From Primulina eburnea (Eukaryota > Streptophyta > Magnoliopsida > Lamiales > Gesneriaceae): 64,000 nt of DNA. Position 1 is the first letter of the stretch, and every line of letters begins with the position of its first letter. Positions 23,528 to 32,073 of the stretch are shown here, piece after piece. A program made the translations under genes and the position numbers. The stretch spans positions 45,712,047-45,776,046 of the forward strand of contig NC_133103.1 of NCBI RefSeq assembly GCF_022965805.1, written 5' to 3'. The notes under the pieces were generated by a model that saw nothing but the letters and a program-made list of their open reading frames with translations, did no database searches and was not told the DNA's origin.

Positions 23528-23939
23528 TTCATTAAAGGGGGACTTGTCAAAAAATCCCTATACTCATTCTTAACTTTCTTTTTACTCCCTACCCCACTAA
23601 AACTTTGTTTCAACTCCCCATTTCTTTTAAATTTCCAAATTTACCCTTATATCTTTATTTTGAATAATTGATTTTTCTTTTGTAAATAATGGCCCATCAT
23701 GCTTCCGAAAAATGAATTAAATCTTTTACCTCTTTGACCGGAGTACCACCGGGTTATATCCACCGTATTTTACGAACTGCTCCTCACAGTCCAACCACAC
23801 GATCGCAACCGATGGTTACTGACGCAGATTCCTTCAGTAGCACTTGGCACAACCCTAATTCGTTTCCTACCTTAGGGTGTACAATAAAAGATAAAATTTT
23901 GAAAATAATACATGAGAGGGGCTAAGAGCAAAGATTTCT

Positions 23940-23945
23940 TTTATT
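23940..23945 (-). terminator. Pararetroviral poly(A) signal, copy 2
   Basis: AATAAA on the minus strand, about 180 bp beyond the viral TATA box at 24120-24127. Same placement as in copy 1. Confidence 0.55.
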
Positions 23946-24119
23946 CAAACACAAACATTTTTATTAATACATAGTAACCTCATGTAGAGAAGGAGAAACT
24001 TGTTTAGCTACTGATAGTAGCTGAACTCAATACACACATAAACTTGAAAGAAAATATTACAAATGATTTTGAAGAAAAATGAAGAGGTTGATCGATGCCT
24101 TCATCTCCTTCTGCTTCTT

Positions 24120-24127
24120 TATTTATA
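24120..24127 (-). promoter_or_regulatory. Pararetroviral TATA box, copy 2
   Basis: TATAAATA on the minus strand, preceded by the conserved AAGATTTGAAGTCCGA also present in copy 1. A second TATAAATA lies at about 24472-24479 (minus), upstream of the small 65-residue ORF. Confidence 0.65.
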
Positions 24128-24234
24128 GAAGGATCCTTCGGATTTGAAACTCGGACTTCAAATCTTCATAAGCCTTTACAGCTTGCTTGGGGACCCTATA
24201 GTGGTTGAGTGGTCCCTTCACGACCTGTCTTTTT

Positions 24235-24432
24235 CTAGATTATTAATCTAGAAATTAACTTCTCATCTTCTTTTATCTCCTTGATATACCATTGACGATG
24301 AGTATACAAGATATCTGCGGTAATTTCGTCTCCTTTTTCCTGGAAACGATGGACTAGCCATTTAAGAGCATCCGCCTGCTTTCTCTTGTAATTGATCCTT
24401 TTTTTCAAAACTTTCAGATATACACGGTACAT
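24235..24432 (-). CDS. Small unknown viral ORF (65 residues)
   Basis: It lies between the transactivator gene and the viral TATA box, with its own TATAAATA about 40 bp upstream and an ATG at 24432. The product is basic and Lys/Arg-rich in its first third (VLKKRINYKRKQA), then mixed charged helix-like sequence. I do not recognise it. The corresponding 300 bp are absent from copy 1, where the intergenic motifs continue directly. It may be a genuine accessory ORF or a captured sequence. Confidence 0.4.
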   Translation of the reverse strand: MYRVYLKVLKKRINYKRKQADALKWLVHRFQEKGDEITADILYTHRQWYIKEIKEDEKLISRLII

Positions 24433-24539
24433 TTTTAAGTTTTGATTTCGGTGTGTTTAACTGGTACCCTTATTTATAGTATAAAGTTTGGGTCCAGTTT
24501 ACTTGTTTTCTTTATTGGATTCCTTTTTAAATAAAGTAT

Positions 24540-24640
24540 TCAATGTTCTCTTGTCTTTTACCACTCATTAGTGGTTTTCTGTGTCATCTACCACCTATTA
24601 TTGGTGGTCCTTGTCCATCCACTCACATGGTGGGTTTTCT
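24540..24640 (-). promoter_or_regulatory. Repeated ATTAGTGGT/ACCACT motifs in the viral intergenic region
   Basis: Several copies of ACCACT or AGTGGT in both orientations, including CCACTCATTAGTGGT and CACCTATTATTGGTGG; more lie near 24205. Copy 1 has the same type of cluster at 2594-2710. Repeated short palindromic motifs before a viral promoter suggest enhancer elements; that function is inferred. Confidence 0.4.
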
Positions 24641-24843
24641 TTATTGCTAGTGGGCTTGTCACCTGTACACCTTTAATTTTGTCGAGGAATCTTCGGTTTT
24701 TGTTGTCCTCAAGGAAAACGTGAAGGTGGTCCATCCCCACTCGTGCTTGTGTCGGTAAAGTGTTTCCGATCAGATCTCGGTTTGAATCCTTTACCGAATT
24801 CAGGTTCCTTCTGGTTTTGGCATTCAAGGAAGATGTTTTCTGA

Positions 24844-26019
24844 TCATCTTCCTATATGTGCCATGTTACAGAATTTTCGGCGAGTCTCTTTACTAGCCGG
24901 CAGCTTGCTGTTCCACAAAAGATTTCTCTTTTTCTCAAATAAATCTTCTGCAAAACTTGTTGTTTTTCCTGTCATGGTATTTAACAGGAATGATCCGATC
25001 ACTGAATGATTATAAAATTTGAACGGGAACTTGAATTTGTCCATCTCAGTGAGACAGACCCATAAACCCCAAGCTCTTTTGGTAGAAATATCATCTTCAG
25101 TAATTGAAGCAACCAGGGGTGTTTCTTCTGTTGGAGGGTCCTTTATAAATTTTTGAACATTTGTATCCGGCCTCCTTAACTTGATGAAATGAAAGGCTTC
25201 ATGAGTACCTTTCCCTGCTGGTTCTGGTGCTGCACTGAAAAAGTATAGCTCCAAAACATCTCCTCTGGACAAATAATCATTATTCGCCCAAGTTTCATGA
25301 ACAGCTTCCTGGATCCATTTTGGTAGACCTGAAATTTCCGGAAAGCTGGGTGATGTAGTATAAACTGAGGCAAGAGCCCCGAATTCATACCAAGCTTTGA
25401 CCTCCTTTGGATATGAATTTTGTTTCATCCATACCCTTGGATATTTTCCTGAAACATCAACCCTGTTAGTAGCTGGGTTGATTCCAATTCTTGTTTTCAG
25501 TTTCTCCCAATTCTGCTGATAGACCTGAAATGGAGAAATTGTTGCTTCGTTAGTACCAACCTTAGATTTGACTTTATCAATGCGAGGCATAAGGTTGATC
25601 TCTCCCTCTTCAATCCCCGAGGTGAAGGGTTGACTTGATGACTCAAGATAAGGATCAGGAGTCTCAATTTTTGTTTCAGTCGACTCATCTGGTGATGATC
25701 CCGACTTAACACTTGTGCAAGGGGTATTTGAATCCCCCGCTACAGGTATAGAGTCCTGTACTCGAAAACTCTCCTTTTGGGAAACCAATGGCTTCTCAAT
25801 GCCTTGGAGGATAGGCCTTTGCATTACAGACCATAACTGAGTATATGTATGTAAACAACCTGTAATTCGATCAGAGACAATTCTCTTATCAGCTTGTTGT
25901 AGCCTTCCCGCAACTTCTGCGTTAACGGCTAACTTGTTGAACTCGGTTTGAAGCATTTCAAGGTGTTCCCTCAAATGCCTCTGCATCTTGATAATAGCAT
26001 CAATGTCAATGCTGTCCAT
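24844..26019 (-). CDS. Transactivator/inclusion-body-like protein of EPRV copy 2
   Basis: An uninterrupted 391-residue frame starting at 26019, overlapping the end of the polymerase frame. In caulimovirids with this gene the protein forms inclusion bodies and lets ribosomes reinitiate on polycistronic RNA. The N-terminus is helical (residues 8-45), followed by a Ser/Thr/Pro-rich linker and a compact domain from about residue 168 with WEKLKTRIGI, KAWYEFGALASVYTT and RAWGLWVCLTEMDKFKF. The assignment rests on position, size and general resemblance. A matching but broken copy lies at 1264-2403. Confidence 0.7.
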   Translation of the reverse strand: MDSIDIDAIIKMQRHLREHLEMLQTEFNKLAVNAEVAGRLQQADKRIVSDRITGCLHTYTQLWSVMQRPILQGIEKPLVSQKESFRVQDSIPVAGDSNTPCTSVKSGSSPDESTETKIETPDPYLESSSQPFTSGIEEGEINLMPRIDKVKSKVGTNEATISPFQVYQQNWEKLKTRIGINPATNRVDVSGKYPRVWMKQNSYPKEVKAWYEFGALASVYTTSPSFPEISGLPKWIQEAVHETWANNDYLSRGDVLELYFFSAAPEPAGKGTHEAFHFIKLRRPDTNVQKFIKDPPTEETPLVASITEDDISTKRAWGLWVCLTEMDKFKFPFKFYNHSVIGSFLLNTMTGKTTSFAEDLFEKKRNLLWNSKLPASKETRRKFCNMAHIGR

Positions 26020-28030
26020 CTCTTTTTAAAAAATCTGCAAGAATATTTTCATGAGATTTTATTATCACAATATCAAAAATCTAATTCTGACATAATGTCT
26101 GCCATCTTAATAATCTTGCCTTCTCAGGTTTAGACTCAATTCTATTCCTTAAGAAAGCTTCTACCTGTGTGTTATCAACTTTTAAAGTAAATTTCTTTGC
26201 AAGTAAAAATAATGGCCATTTTTCAAAAGCTCTTTTTACTGCATAAAATTCCTTTTCATTGATATGCCATCTGATGGCTTCTGCATCTGAGAATAACCCA
26301 TTGCAATATCTGCATGGTTGTTCTCCGTCTGGTGTGAGCTTAGTAAGAACTGCTGCCCACCAATGATCACTGGCATCGGTATATAATACCAGATCATCTT
26401 CATCTTGAGGAATAGCCATTTTTGGAAGATTTTTACAAACCTCCTTTAAATGAATAAGTCCTTCTGTTTGTTCTTTTGTCCATATAAACCTTGCACCTTT
26501 TTTCAATAATGGACTGAACACCTTCCTGTGTTTTGCTAGGATTTTGATAAACATCCCAGCAAAATTAACAACTCCTAAGAAACTTTGAAGTTGTTTATTC
26601 TCTTTGAGACTTTCTGGAAAATTCTGCACCTTTTCGACTATGTGGTCTTGCAGAATTATTCCCGACTCATCGATTTCAATTCCAAGGAATTCAATCTTTC
26701 TTGTAGCAATGACTGCTTTCTTTTCAGATAAAACCAGTCCTTCTTTCTTGCAAACATTAGAGAAAATCTCCAAATGCTTGACATGTTCATTCATATCTTT
26801 AGATGTTATTAAAACATCATCAATATAAACAAACATAAACTTAAAATAATCTTTGAAAAGATTATCCATTTTCCTTTGAAATATCTGGGGTGAATTAGCC
26901 AATCCCATTGGTAACACTTCCCAAATATAATGTCCTTGAGGTGTGGAGAAAGCTGTGAATTTCTTGCTTCCTTCCTCCATCCGAATCTGATAAAATCCGG
27001 ACTTACAATCAAATTTAGAGAATATATTTGCACTGCATATGCAACTGATTAGATGTTCTCTGCTTGGTATAAAATACCCATCAAACTCCAGAGTTTTATT
27101 AATTTCTTGATAATTAATAACCAATCTGGGTTTACCTCGTTTTATCTCACCATGATTTCTTACCAGAAAACCTGGACTGCTATATGGTGACATACCTGCT
27201 TTGATCAAACTAAGGTCCAAATGTTCCTTGATTATAATCTGCATATCCCTTTGATCAATGATGTTCATTGGGATGGGTTTGCATCGGACAAATTCATACT
27301 CTTTGCCTTCTTTGATCTTAAAGCAAGCCCTGAGTTGATTTCTGTCCCACCATGCCAAAGGATCTTCATTGTAATTTTCTTTGATCCTCTTCTTGACATC
27401 TTCCAATGATACCTTAGATTCGAACTCTACTTCATTTGTTTGTAGAGTTATCTTAAGGCATTCTATATCTTCTGGTTGGAGTACTTGATCTGCTCTTAAC
27501 TGGAGCATTGTTTCTCCAAACCGTCTAGAATCCTTCATTTTTGGGTTCAGAAGTTGTCCTGAATCACCACGCTTGCTGCGAAACTGGATCAGCAATTTTC
27601 TTTAAAATGCCTCTCGTAGTCTCTGGACTATGATTTTGTGATCACATGGTGTTGTGAACACTAATCTTCTAGTCTCATTTTCTTGTGTATAGGACTTGAA
27701 CATTTGTAGGAAATTATTTCCTAACAATATGTCAGCTCCTGTATCATGAAAATAAATTGGTGGTGTCTTCACCTTGTACCAAGGTGTTTGCCCAGCACCG
27801 CCAATCATTATTTCAATCATCTTAATCTCTTTACATAGAATTAAGATTCGTCTGGAAAAATCTCTTCCAGCAATCTGGGGTAATTCTTCTTCCAGATTAT
27901 TTGGAAAAACTCCTCGTTTTGCTGTACATATTCCAGCACCTGAATCAATATATGCAGCAAAGTATTATGCCTTATATTGTTCATACAACATTCCTACTGG
28001 AATGTATATGGAGAATGGACTTGTGTTCAT
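26006..28030 (-). pseudogene. Pararetroviral polyprotein: aspartic protease, reverse transcriptase, RNase H (three in-frame stops)
   Basis: Start ATG 28030 overlaps the movement-protein stop as ATGA; end TGA at 26008-26006 overlaps the next gene. Visible domains: protease active site YIDSGAG and ADILLGNNFL, RT with KPRLVINYQEIN, FDCKSGFYQI, LPMGLANSPQIFQ and the catalytic FVYIDDVL, then RNase H with LYTDASDHWW and HINEKEFYAV. In-frame stops at 27967-27965 (before the protease motif), 27604-27602 (between protease and RT) and just after QTLCQN (26083-26081) break it. There is no frameshift. Without readthrough or suppression no full polyprotein can form. Confidence 0.9.
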
Positions 28031-29262
28031 TGGGTTTTCCACATTTTATCCTCTGCCATAAACTCCATTCCATACTCTAGATGTTTCCAAGGTTTGTGTT
28101 CCTCAAGAAACTCTAGTCCAAGAATCAGTCGATCTGATTCTTTCCCTGAAATTCCTTGAATGTGAACCTCCAATTCTCCGATATTAATCAGTCCTTAGTA
28201 AGTTCCTATAATCGGTTGTTCCAAATAGTATATTGAATTACAAGGAAATTGATTCCTTTGTTTTGTAATATCAAATACTATTTCTACTTCCTTCCAGCCT
28301 TCTGGGCATCTAAGTTTTCCCATTGTAGAAAAACTTTTTGGCTCCTGTTGAGTTTCTATGACAGACGTTTTTTCCCACCTGTAACTTGTTATTCTATCTC
28401 CCTGAAAAGATAGTCTTCTTGATTCCAATCTAAGACTTTGATTCCTTTGTAGAATCGGTTTATCTTGTATTTGGATATTTGTTTCCTGTATTAATGGAAA
28501 CTCTACTCGTTCTGGATAAACTGCCTGAGCAACTTTTCCGAATATTTCAGGGATTTCAATAAACTCATTTCTAATAAACAGTTCAGAATGATGTGTATTA
28601 GACAGAGCATATGAAATTTGATAGGTAATAGAATATGGCATATTACCTTCTTTCATCAGCCTTTTTTCCTTGAAGTTCTGATGCAATGTCAAGGCTCGGC
28701 TGAAATCTCGATCTGCCAGGTTGTAGGCTATCCTTGGATAGATTACTCCGACAATCTTTCCTGCACAGAGATTTCTTGAGATTGTTCCCAGTACTGAATC
28801 TTGTAGATTCCCCATTCTTTTATCGCATATAGCAATATCAATAGGCGAATCTATCCCTTCTTTGAAAGTAGCCTTTATCATAATCTGGATTGCTCCAATA
28901 TGAATCCAGGATATAGTCCTTACTACTTCTATTTTGAGTTTTTGTAATTCTTCCTTAATTTCTTTGGAAGAAATTAACTGCATCTCCATTCCATTTCCTG
29001 TAAGTTCCATCGGGATTGCCATTTCCCTTCTAGATACTTTATAGATTAGATGATGCTTTCTGTTTCTTAGGCCAAGACTTCCTAAGAATTTTTCTACCTG
29101 TCCTGCAGAGAAACCTTGATATCTCTGTAGACTCGGATTTTCTCTCATGATTCTTTGAACCATGTTATGAGATATTGTTGTCTGGCTGAAAAACCCAGAC
29201 AGATCTTCATGTGTTTCGTGTCGAAACACCTCGTCTTCAGTCAAATTCCGATTCTGTTCCAT
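28027..29262 (-). pseudogene. Pararetroviral movement protein, 30K superfamily (one in-frame stop)
   Basis: The frame starts at 29262, overlapping the coat-protein end by 26 nt, and runs open for 355 residues to a TAA at 28197-28195. The same frame then continues to a TGA at 28029-28027 that overlaps the polymerase start, so the TAA is probably premature. The core has GAIQIMIKATFKEGIDSPID and IAICDKRMGNLQDSVLGTI, the pattern of 30K proteins that widen plasmodesmata. The break removes the last 55 residues or so. Confidence 0.75.
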
Positions 29263-30682
29263 CAGATTCTTCCTGACTTAAGACTTCTTCTTCTTCATAT
29301 ATACTTTCATCTGAGGCAATGTCCTCAAATCGGTATACTTGAATAAGATCTTGGTAATAAACTGCTTCTTCAATATCCGGGGTAGGATCAAAGCGTTTAA
29401 TACCTCTTTTTTCATTTTCTGGACAATTGGTCGAGATATGACCTCTTGCTCCACATGTCCAGCAATTACAGTCCTTGAAACTTTCATTGGCCCGAGTATG
29501 AGCTCTTCTGAAAGTTTTCTTGGTAGATGTTCTTCCTGTGCTTCGAGATGTACTCGATGCTTGGGATGATATCCTACTCCTTGATGGTCCGCTTCTTTGT
29601 CCAGATTTATAAGATCTGGCTTTCTGTCTAGACCATACAGTTCTTGGTTTCCAAGAACTTCTTCCACTTCGTGCATAAGGATGAGTCCTAAAACTTTTTC
29701 TCTTATGCTTCTGTGGTTTACTTCCAATAATTGTTGGAAGATCATTTTCCTTACAACACAAAGGAGTTCTTTTGTTGATACCCCTTAAGCGTTTGTAATT
29801 CTTTTCTAATGCTGCCATATGGCACCATTCTGCCAATTTTCCTTTGAGGAAAGAGGCTCTTCGTGCCAACGTATCTGGATTTCCAGGTACATATTCCCTA
29901 ATGAGCATTTCTCTCCAGGGACTTGGTATTTTTGCGAAGAAAAGCTGCATAGCTATATCTTCTTCGACTCCAGAATTCCATCTATATTTAGTGAATAACA
30001 TAATATATTCATCCACCAAACATATATCATGTAATTCCAGACTATACAGCGCTTGAGTATCTTTCTTCTTCTTCTTCTCTGTATCTTGACTGTTGAAATA
30101 ATCTACTCCTATGAAGTGTGCTTTAAATAGGGTAGCCATTTTTCCAGCAATATCACTAAGAGATTCACCAGTTAGGACTGATTCCTTCATGTCTAATGAA
30201 GTCATGTCCCAAGCAATTTTCACTGATCCCATAAGACTCATTTCCAAAAGTTTAATGAATCCTTCTTTGTTGAGATCGAGTGTTCCTGCTGCAATTCTCA
30301 TAGCAGATGTCCAATCATCCATGAGATCTTCTTTGTTTTTGAAGTCTAATACATCAAGGTTAAGCATAACCCCGTAAGGATGTATAGGATCCAAAACAGT
30401 TTTCCCATAGGGTATTTGGTGCAAAGGAATTTGATTTCTCCTTGCCCTTGTCCCTGCTGGGTGTGATCCTCCACCAGTATGGAAATCAGATTGAGATTCT
30501 CTCATGTTTACATTTTGAGATCCCACACTTTTCCTAGGTGGCTCTTGAGAAGATGACCAAGTTATAGCAGGTGGTGTTTCACCTACTGGTGTGTTCATCT
30601 TTAGATCTACTACTTTGAGATTTGCGAAAGATTCCGCAAGCTCTTGTAGATCCTCTAAACCAATCCTTTCTAAAGTTGTCAT
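29237..30682 (-). CDS. Pararetroviral coat protein (capsid/nucleocapsid)
   Basis: An unbroken 481-residue frame. Its ATG overlaps the preceding stop as TGATG. It has a central capsid-like region (residues about 120-290), a strongly basic stretch (KPQKHKRKSFR, about 320-400) and a CCHC zinc knuckle CWTCGARGHISTNC near residue 410, followed by an acidic tail. Basic region, CX2CX4HX4C and acidic end are the standard caulimovirid coat-protein layout, used for nucleic-acid binding and particle assembly. The frame shows no decay, unlike the neighbouring polymerase. Confidence 0.85.
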   Translation of the reverse strand: MTTLERIGLEDLQELAESFANLKVVDLKMNTPVGETPPAITWSSSQEPPRKSVGSQNVNMRESQSDFHTGGGSHPAGTRARRNQIPLHQIPYGKTVLDPIHPYGVMLNLDVLDFKNKEDLMDDWTSAMRIAAGTLDLNKEGFIKLLEMSLMGSVKIAWDMTSLDMKESVLTGESLSDIAGKMATLFKAHFIGVDYFNSQDTEKKKKKDTQALYSLELHDICLVDEYIMLFTKYRWNSGVEEDIAMQLFFAKIPSPWREMLIREYVPGNPDTLARRASFLKGKLAEWCHMAALEKNYKRLRGINKRTPLCCKENDLPTIIGSKPQKHKRKSFRTHPYARSGRSSWKPRTVWSRQKARSYKSGQRSGPSRSRISSQASSTSRSTGRTSTKKTFRRAHTRANESFKDCNCWTCGARGHISTNCPENEKRGIKRFDPTPDIEEAVYYQDLIQVYRFEDIASDESIYEEEEVLSQEESDGTESEFD

Positions 30683-31053
30683 CAGATAAATTTCTTTTCT
30701 GAGACAGACTTGATTAGATTGATCATCTTTTCTTCTTCAGTCAAAGGTTTTGACACCACTCTGGCCTTCCCTTGTTGATGTAACAAAGGTTCAGTACCAA
30801 AGGATGGTGGTAACCAATCTCCTGAAGTTCGTCTACTGGAACTGGGTTGTTGTTCCAGTTTCTGAATTCTTGTTTGAATATCCTTTAATATTCCAAGAAT
30901 TTCTTCCTGGGTTTCAATGATTTTCTCAACTCGTTGTGGTACAAAATATAGCATATTGCCATAATTTTGTACTGTCTTCTGAATTTCTCTAAGATCTGAA
31001 GAGAGCTTAGAGGAATCTGGAACTATCTCCAGAAACTTATTTGTTTGAATCAT
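30682..31053 (-). CDS. Small coiled-coil viral protein (virion-associated-like)
   Basis: A 123-residue open frame, first after the primer site. Residues 25-70 have heptad-like hydrophobic spacing (NYGNMLYFVPQRVEKIIETQ, EILGILKDIQTRIQKLE), followed by a Ser/Pro-rich stretch and a charged end. Small coiled-coil virion-associated proteins are common in caulimovirids; function here is inferred from position and shape only. It overlaps the coat-protein start by one base. Confidence 0.55.
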   Translation of the reverse strand: MIQTNKFLEIVPDSSKLSSDLREIQKTVQNYGNMLYFVPQRVEKIIETQEEILGILKDIQTRIQKLEQQPSSSRRTSGDWLPPSFGTEPLLHQQGKARVVSKPLTEEEKMINLIKSVSEKKFI

Positions 31054-31278
31054 AAGTTTACCTGAGATTTTACCTGAGGGTGCAGTGACTTCCCTTTCTG
31101 TTTCTGATATCTAACAATAGTTAGATGCACTTGTTTATATTCCAAAATTCTGGAATATTCCTTGTAAATTATTTTTCTCGAACCGAAGTTCGTATTCATA
31201 ATTTTTTCAAAATTCTCCTTCTCATACAATTAGTTACTAGTAATAATTAAATTTGTGTTTGAAATAACTACACCTAAA

Positions 31279-31290
31279 GCTCTGATACCA
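31279..31290 (-). promoter_or_regulatory. tRNA-Met primer-binding site of EPRV copy 2
   Basis: TGGTATCAGAGC on the minus strand equals the complement of the plant initiator tRNA-Met 3' end used by caulimovirids for minus-strand DNA synthesis. It lies within about 25 bp of the viral 5' boundary. Confidence 0.85.
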
Positions 31291-31452
31291 TTTTGAAAGC
31301 GTGAGGATCAATTAAATTTAAAATAGGAATAAGGGTATTTTTTGTCTATTTTAAGGTATTAGGGAGTTAAAAGAAAGGTTTTGAGGTATAGGGAGTTTGG
31401 GTAAAGTTGAGTTTAGGTTTGGGGATTTATGATCAATTAACCCTTCATTAAA

Positions 31453-32068
31453 AGATATTGAATTGAAATTCGTTCATTTTGATAGGCTAAGTCGCACAAA
31501 ACAGAAACTTTGTACAATACTTCTTGAAACAGATTTAGATTTGTCACTTGATAGCATAAAATTAATATCTTGCTCATTTTTCACTCAAATGAAGATTCGC
31601 CAATGAAAATGAAAGAAAACTTGATCAATAATTTTTTTTATTAAAACTGAATTCAAAATCATAGTCGCTAACTCATAGAATTCAATAGAACAAACTACAT
31701 CCACATGAGCTCGGGTACAGATTCAAAACATGGGCAATTCCAGTAAAATATTCATAACACTCTCAATTCTTCATAGAATTAAAAGATTTTGTTGTTATTT
31801 TGAAGATAAACATAGCTCTACAGCTTTACTTCATCCCATAATCACAAAATACAAACACATTAATCGTAGCAACCCCAAAACAGAAGGCTAAATTCGAGCA
31901 TAAATCGTAATTACCGAATTTACCTCCGTGTTCAAAATTCTCTAAACCTGCAACATAAATCCGATATATACTCAATATAAAGCATTAAAATTGACAAAAC
32001 GAATTTAAATCGAAGCGATCAAAAACTCAAAAATCGGCAGCCTACTTAAATGAACAAGGCAGGAATTT
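31453..32068. other. Non-coding spacer inside the nested cluster
   Basis: AT-rich, no gene recognised; it joins the MULE-like element to the solo LTR. Confidence 0.4.
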
Positions 32069-32073
32069 GAGCC

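Larger units (their letters stand above)
23696..31313 (-). mobile_element. Endogenous pararetrovirus copy 2 (Caulimoviridae), nearly complete
   Basis: About 7.6 kb read on the minus strand, a full-genome length for this family. Order: tRNA-Met primer site, coiled-coil ORF, coat protein with CCHC knuckle, movement protein, protease-RT-RNase H, transactivator-like protein, small ORF, TATA box, leader with AATAAA. The linear copy opens next to the primer site, which is the discontinuity in the viral genome. CP before MP, separate from the polymerase, and a P6-like gene resemble cavemo-/solendovirus types; the genus is not certain. Coat protein, coiled-coil and transactivator frames are open; the movement protein has one stop and the polymerase three, so this copy as it stands is defective. 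Confidence 0.93.
23537..31443. mobile_element. MULE-like element (9-bp duplication, long inverted repeats) enclosing EPRV copy 2
   Basis: TTCATTAAA occurs exactly at 23528-23536 and 31444-31452. The sequences inside are inverted repeats of about 130-150 bp: left starts GGGGGACTTGTCAAAAAATC, right (read inward) GGGTTAATTGATCATAAATC. Further in, both share ACTCCCTA, TTAACTCCC or TCAACTCCC, ACCCTTAT and TATTTT at like spacing. Nine-bp duplications and long inverted repeats are typical of Mutator-like elements. Nothing but viral sequence lies between the arms, so the simplest history is a MITE of about 290 bp invaded by the virus. The other option is a cargo-carrying element. Confidence 0.75.
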
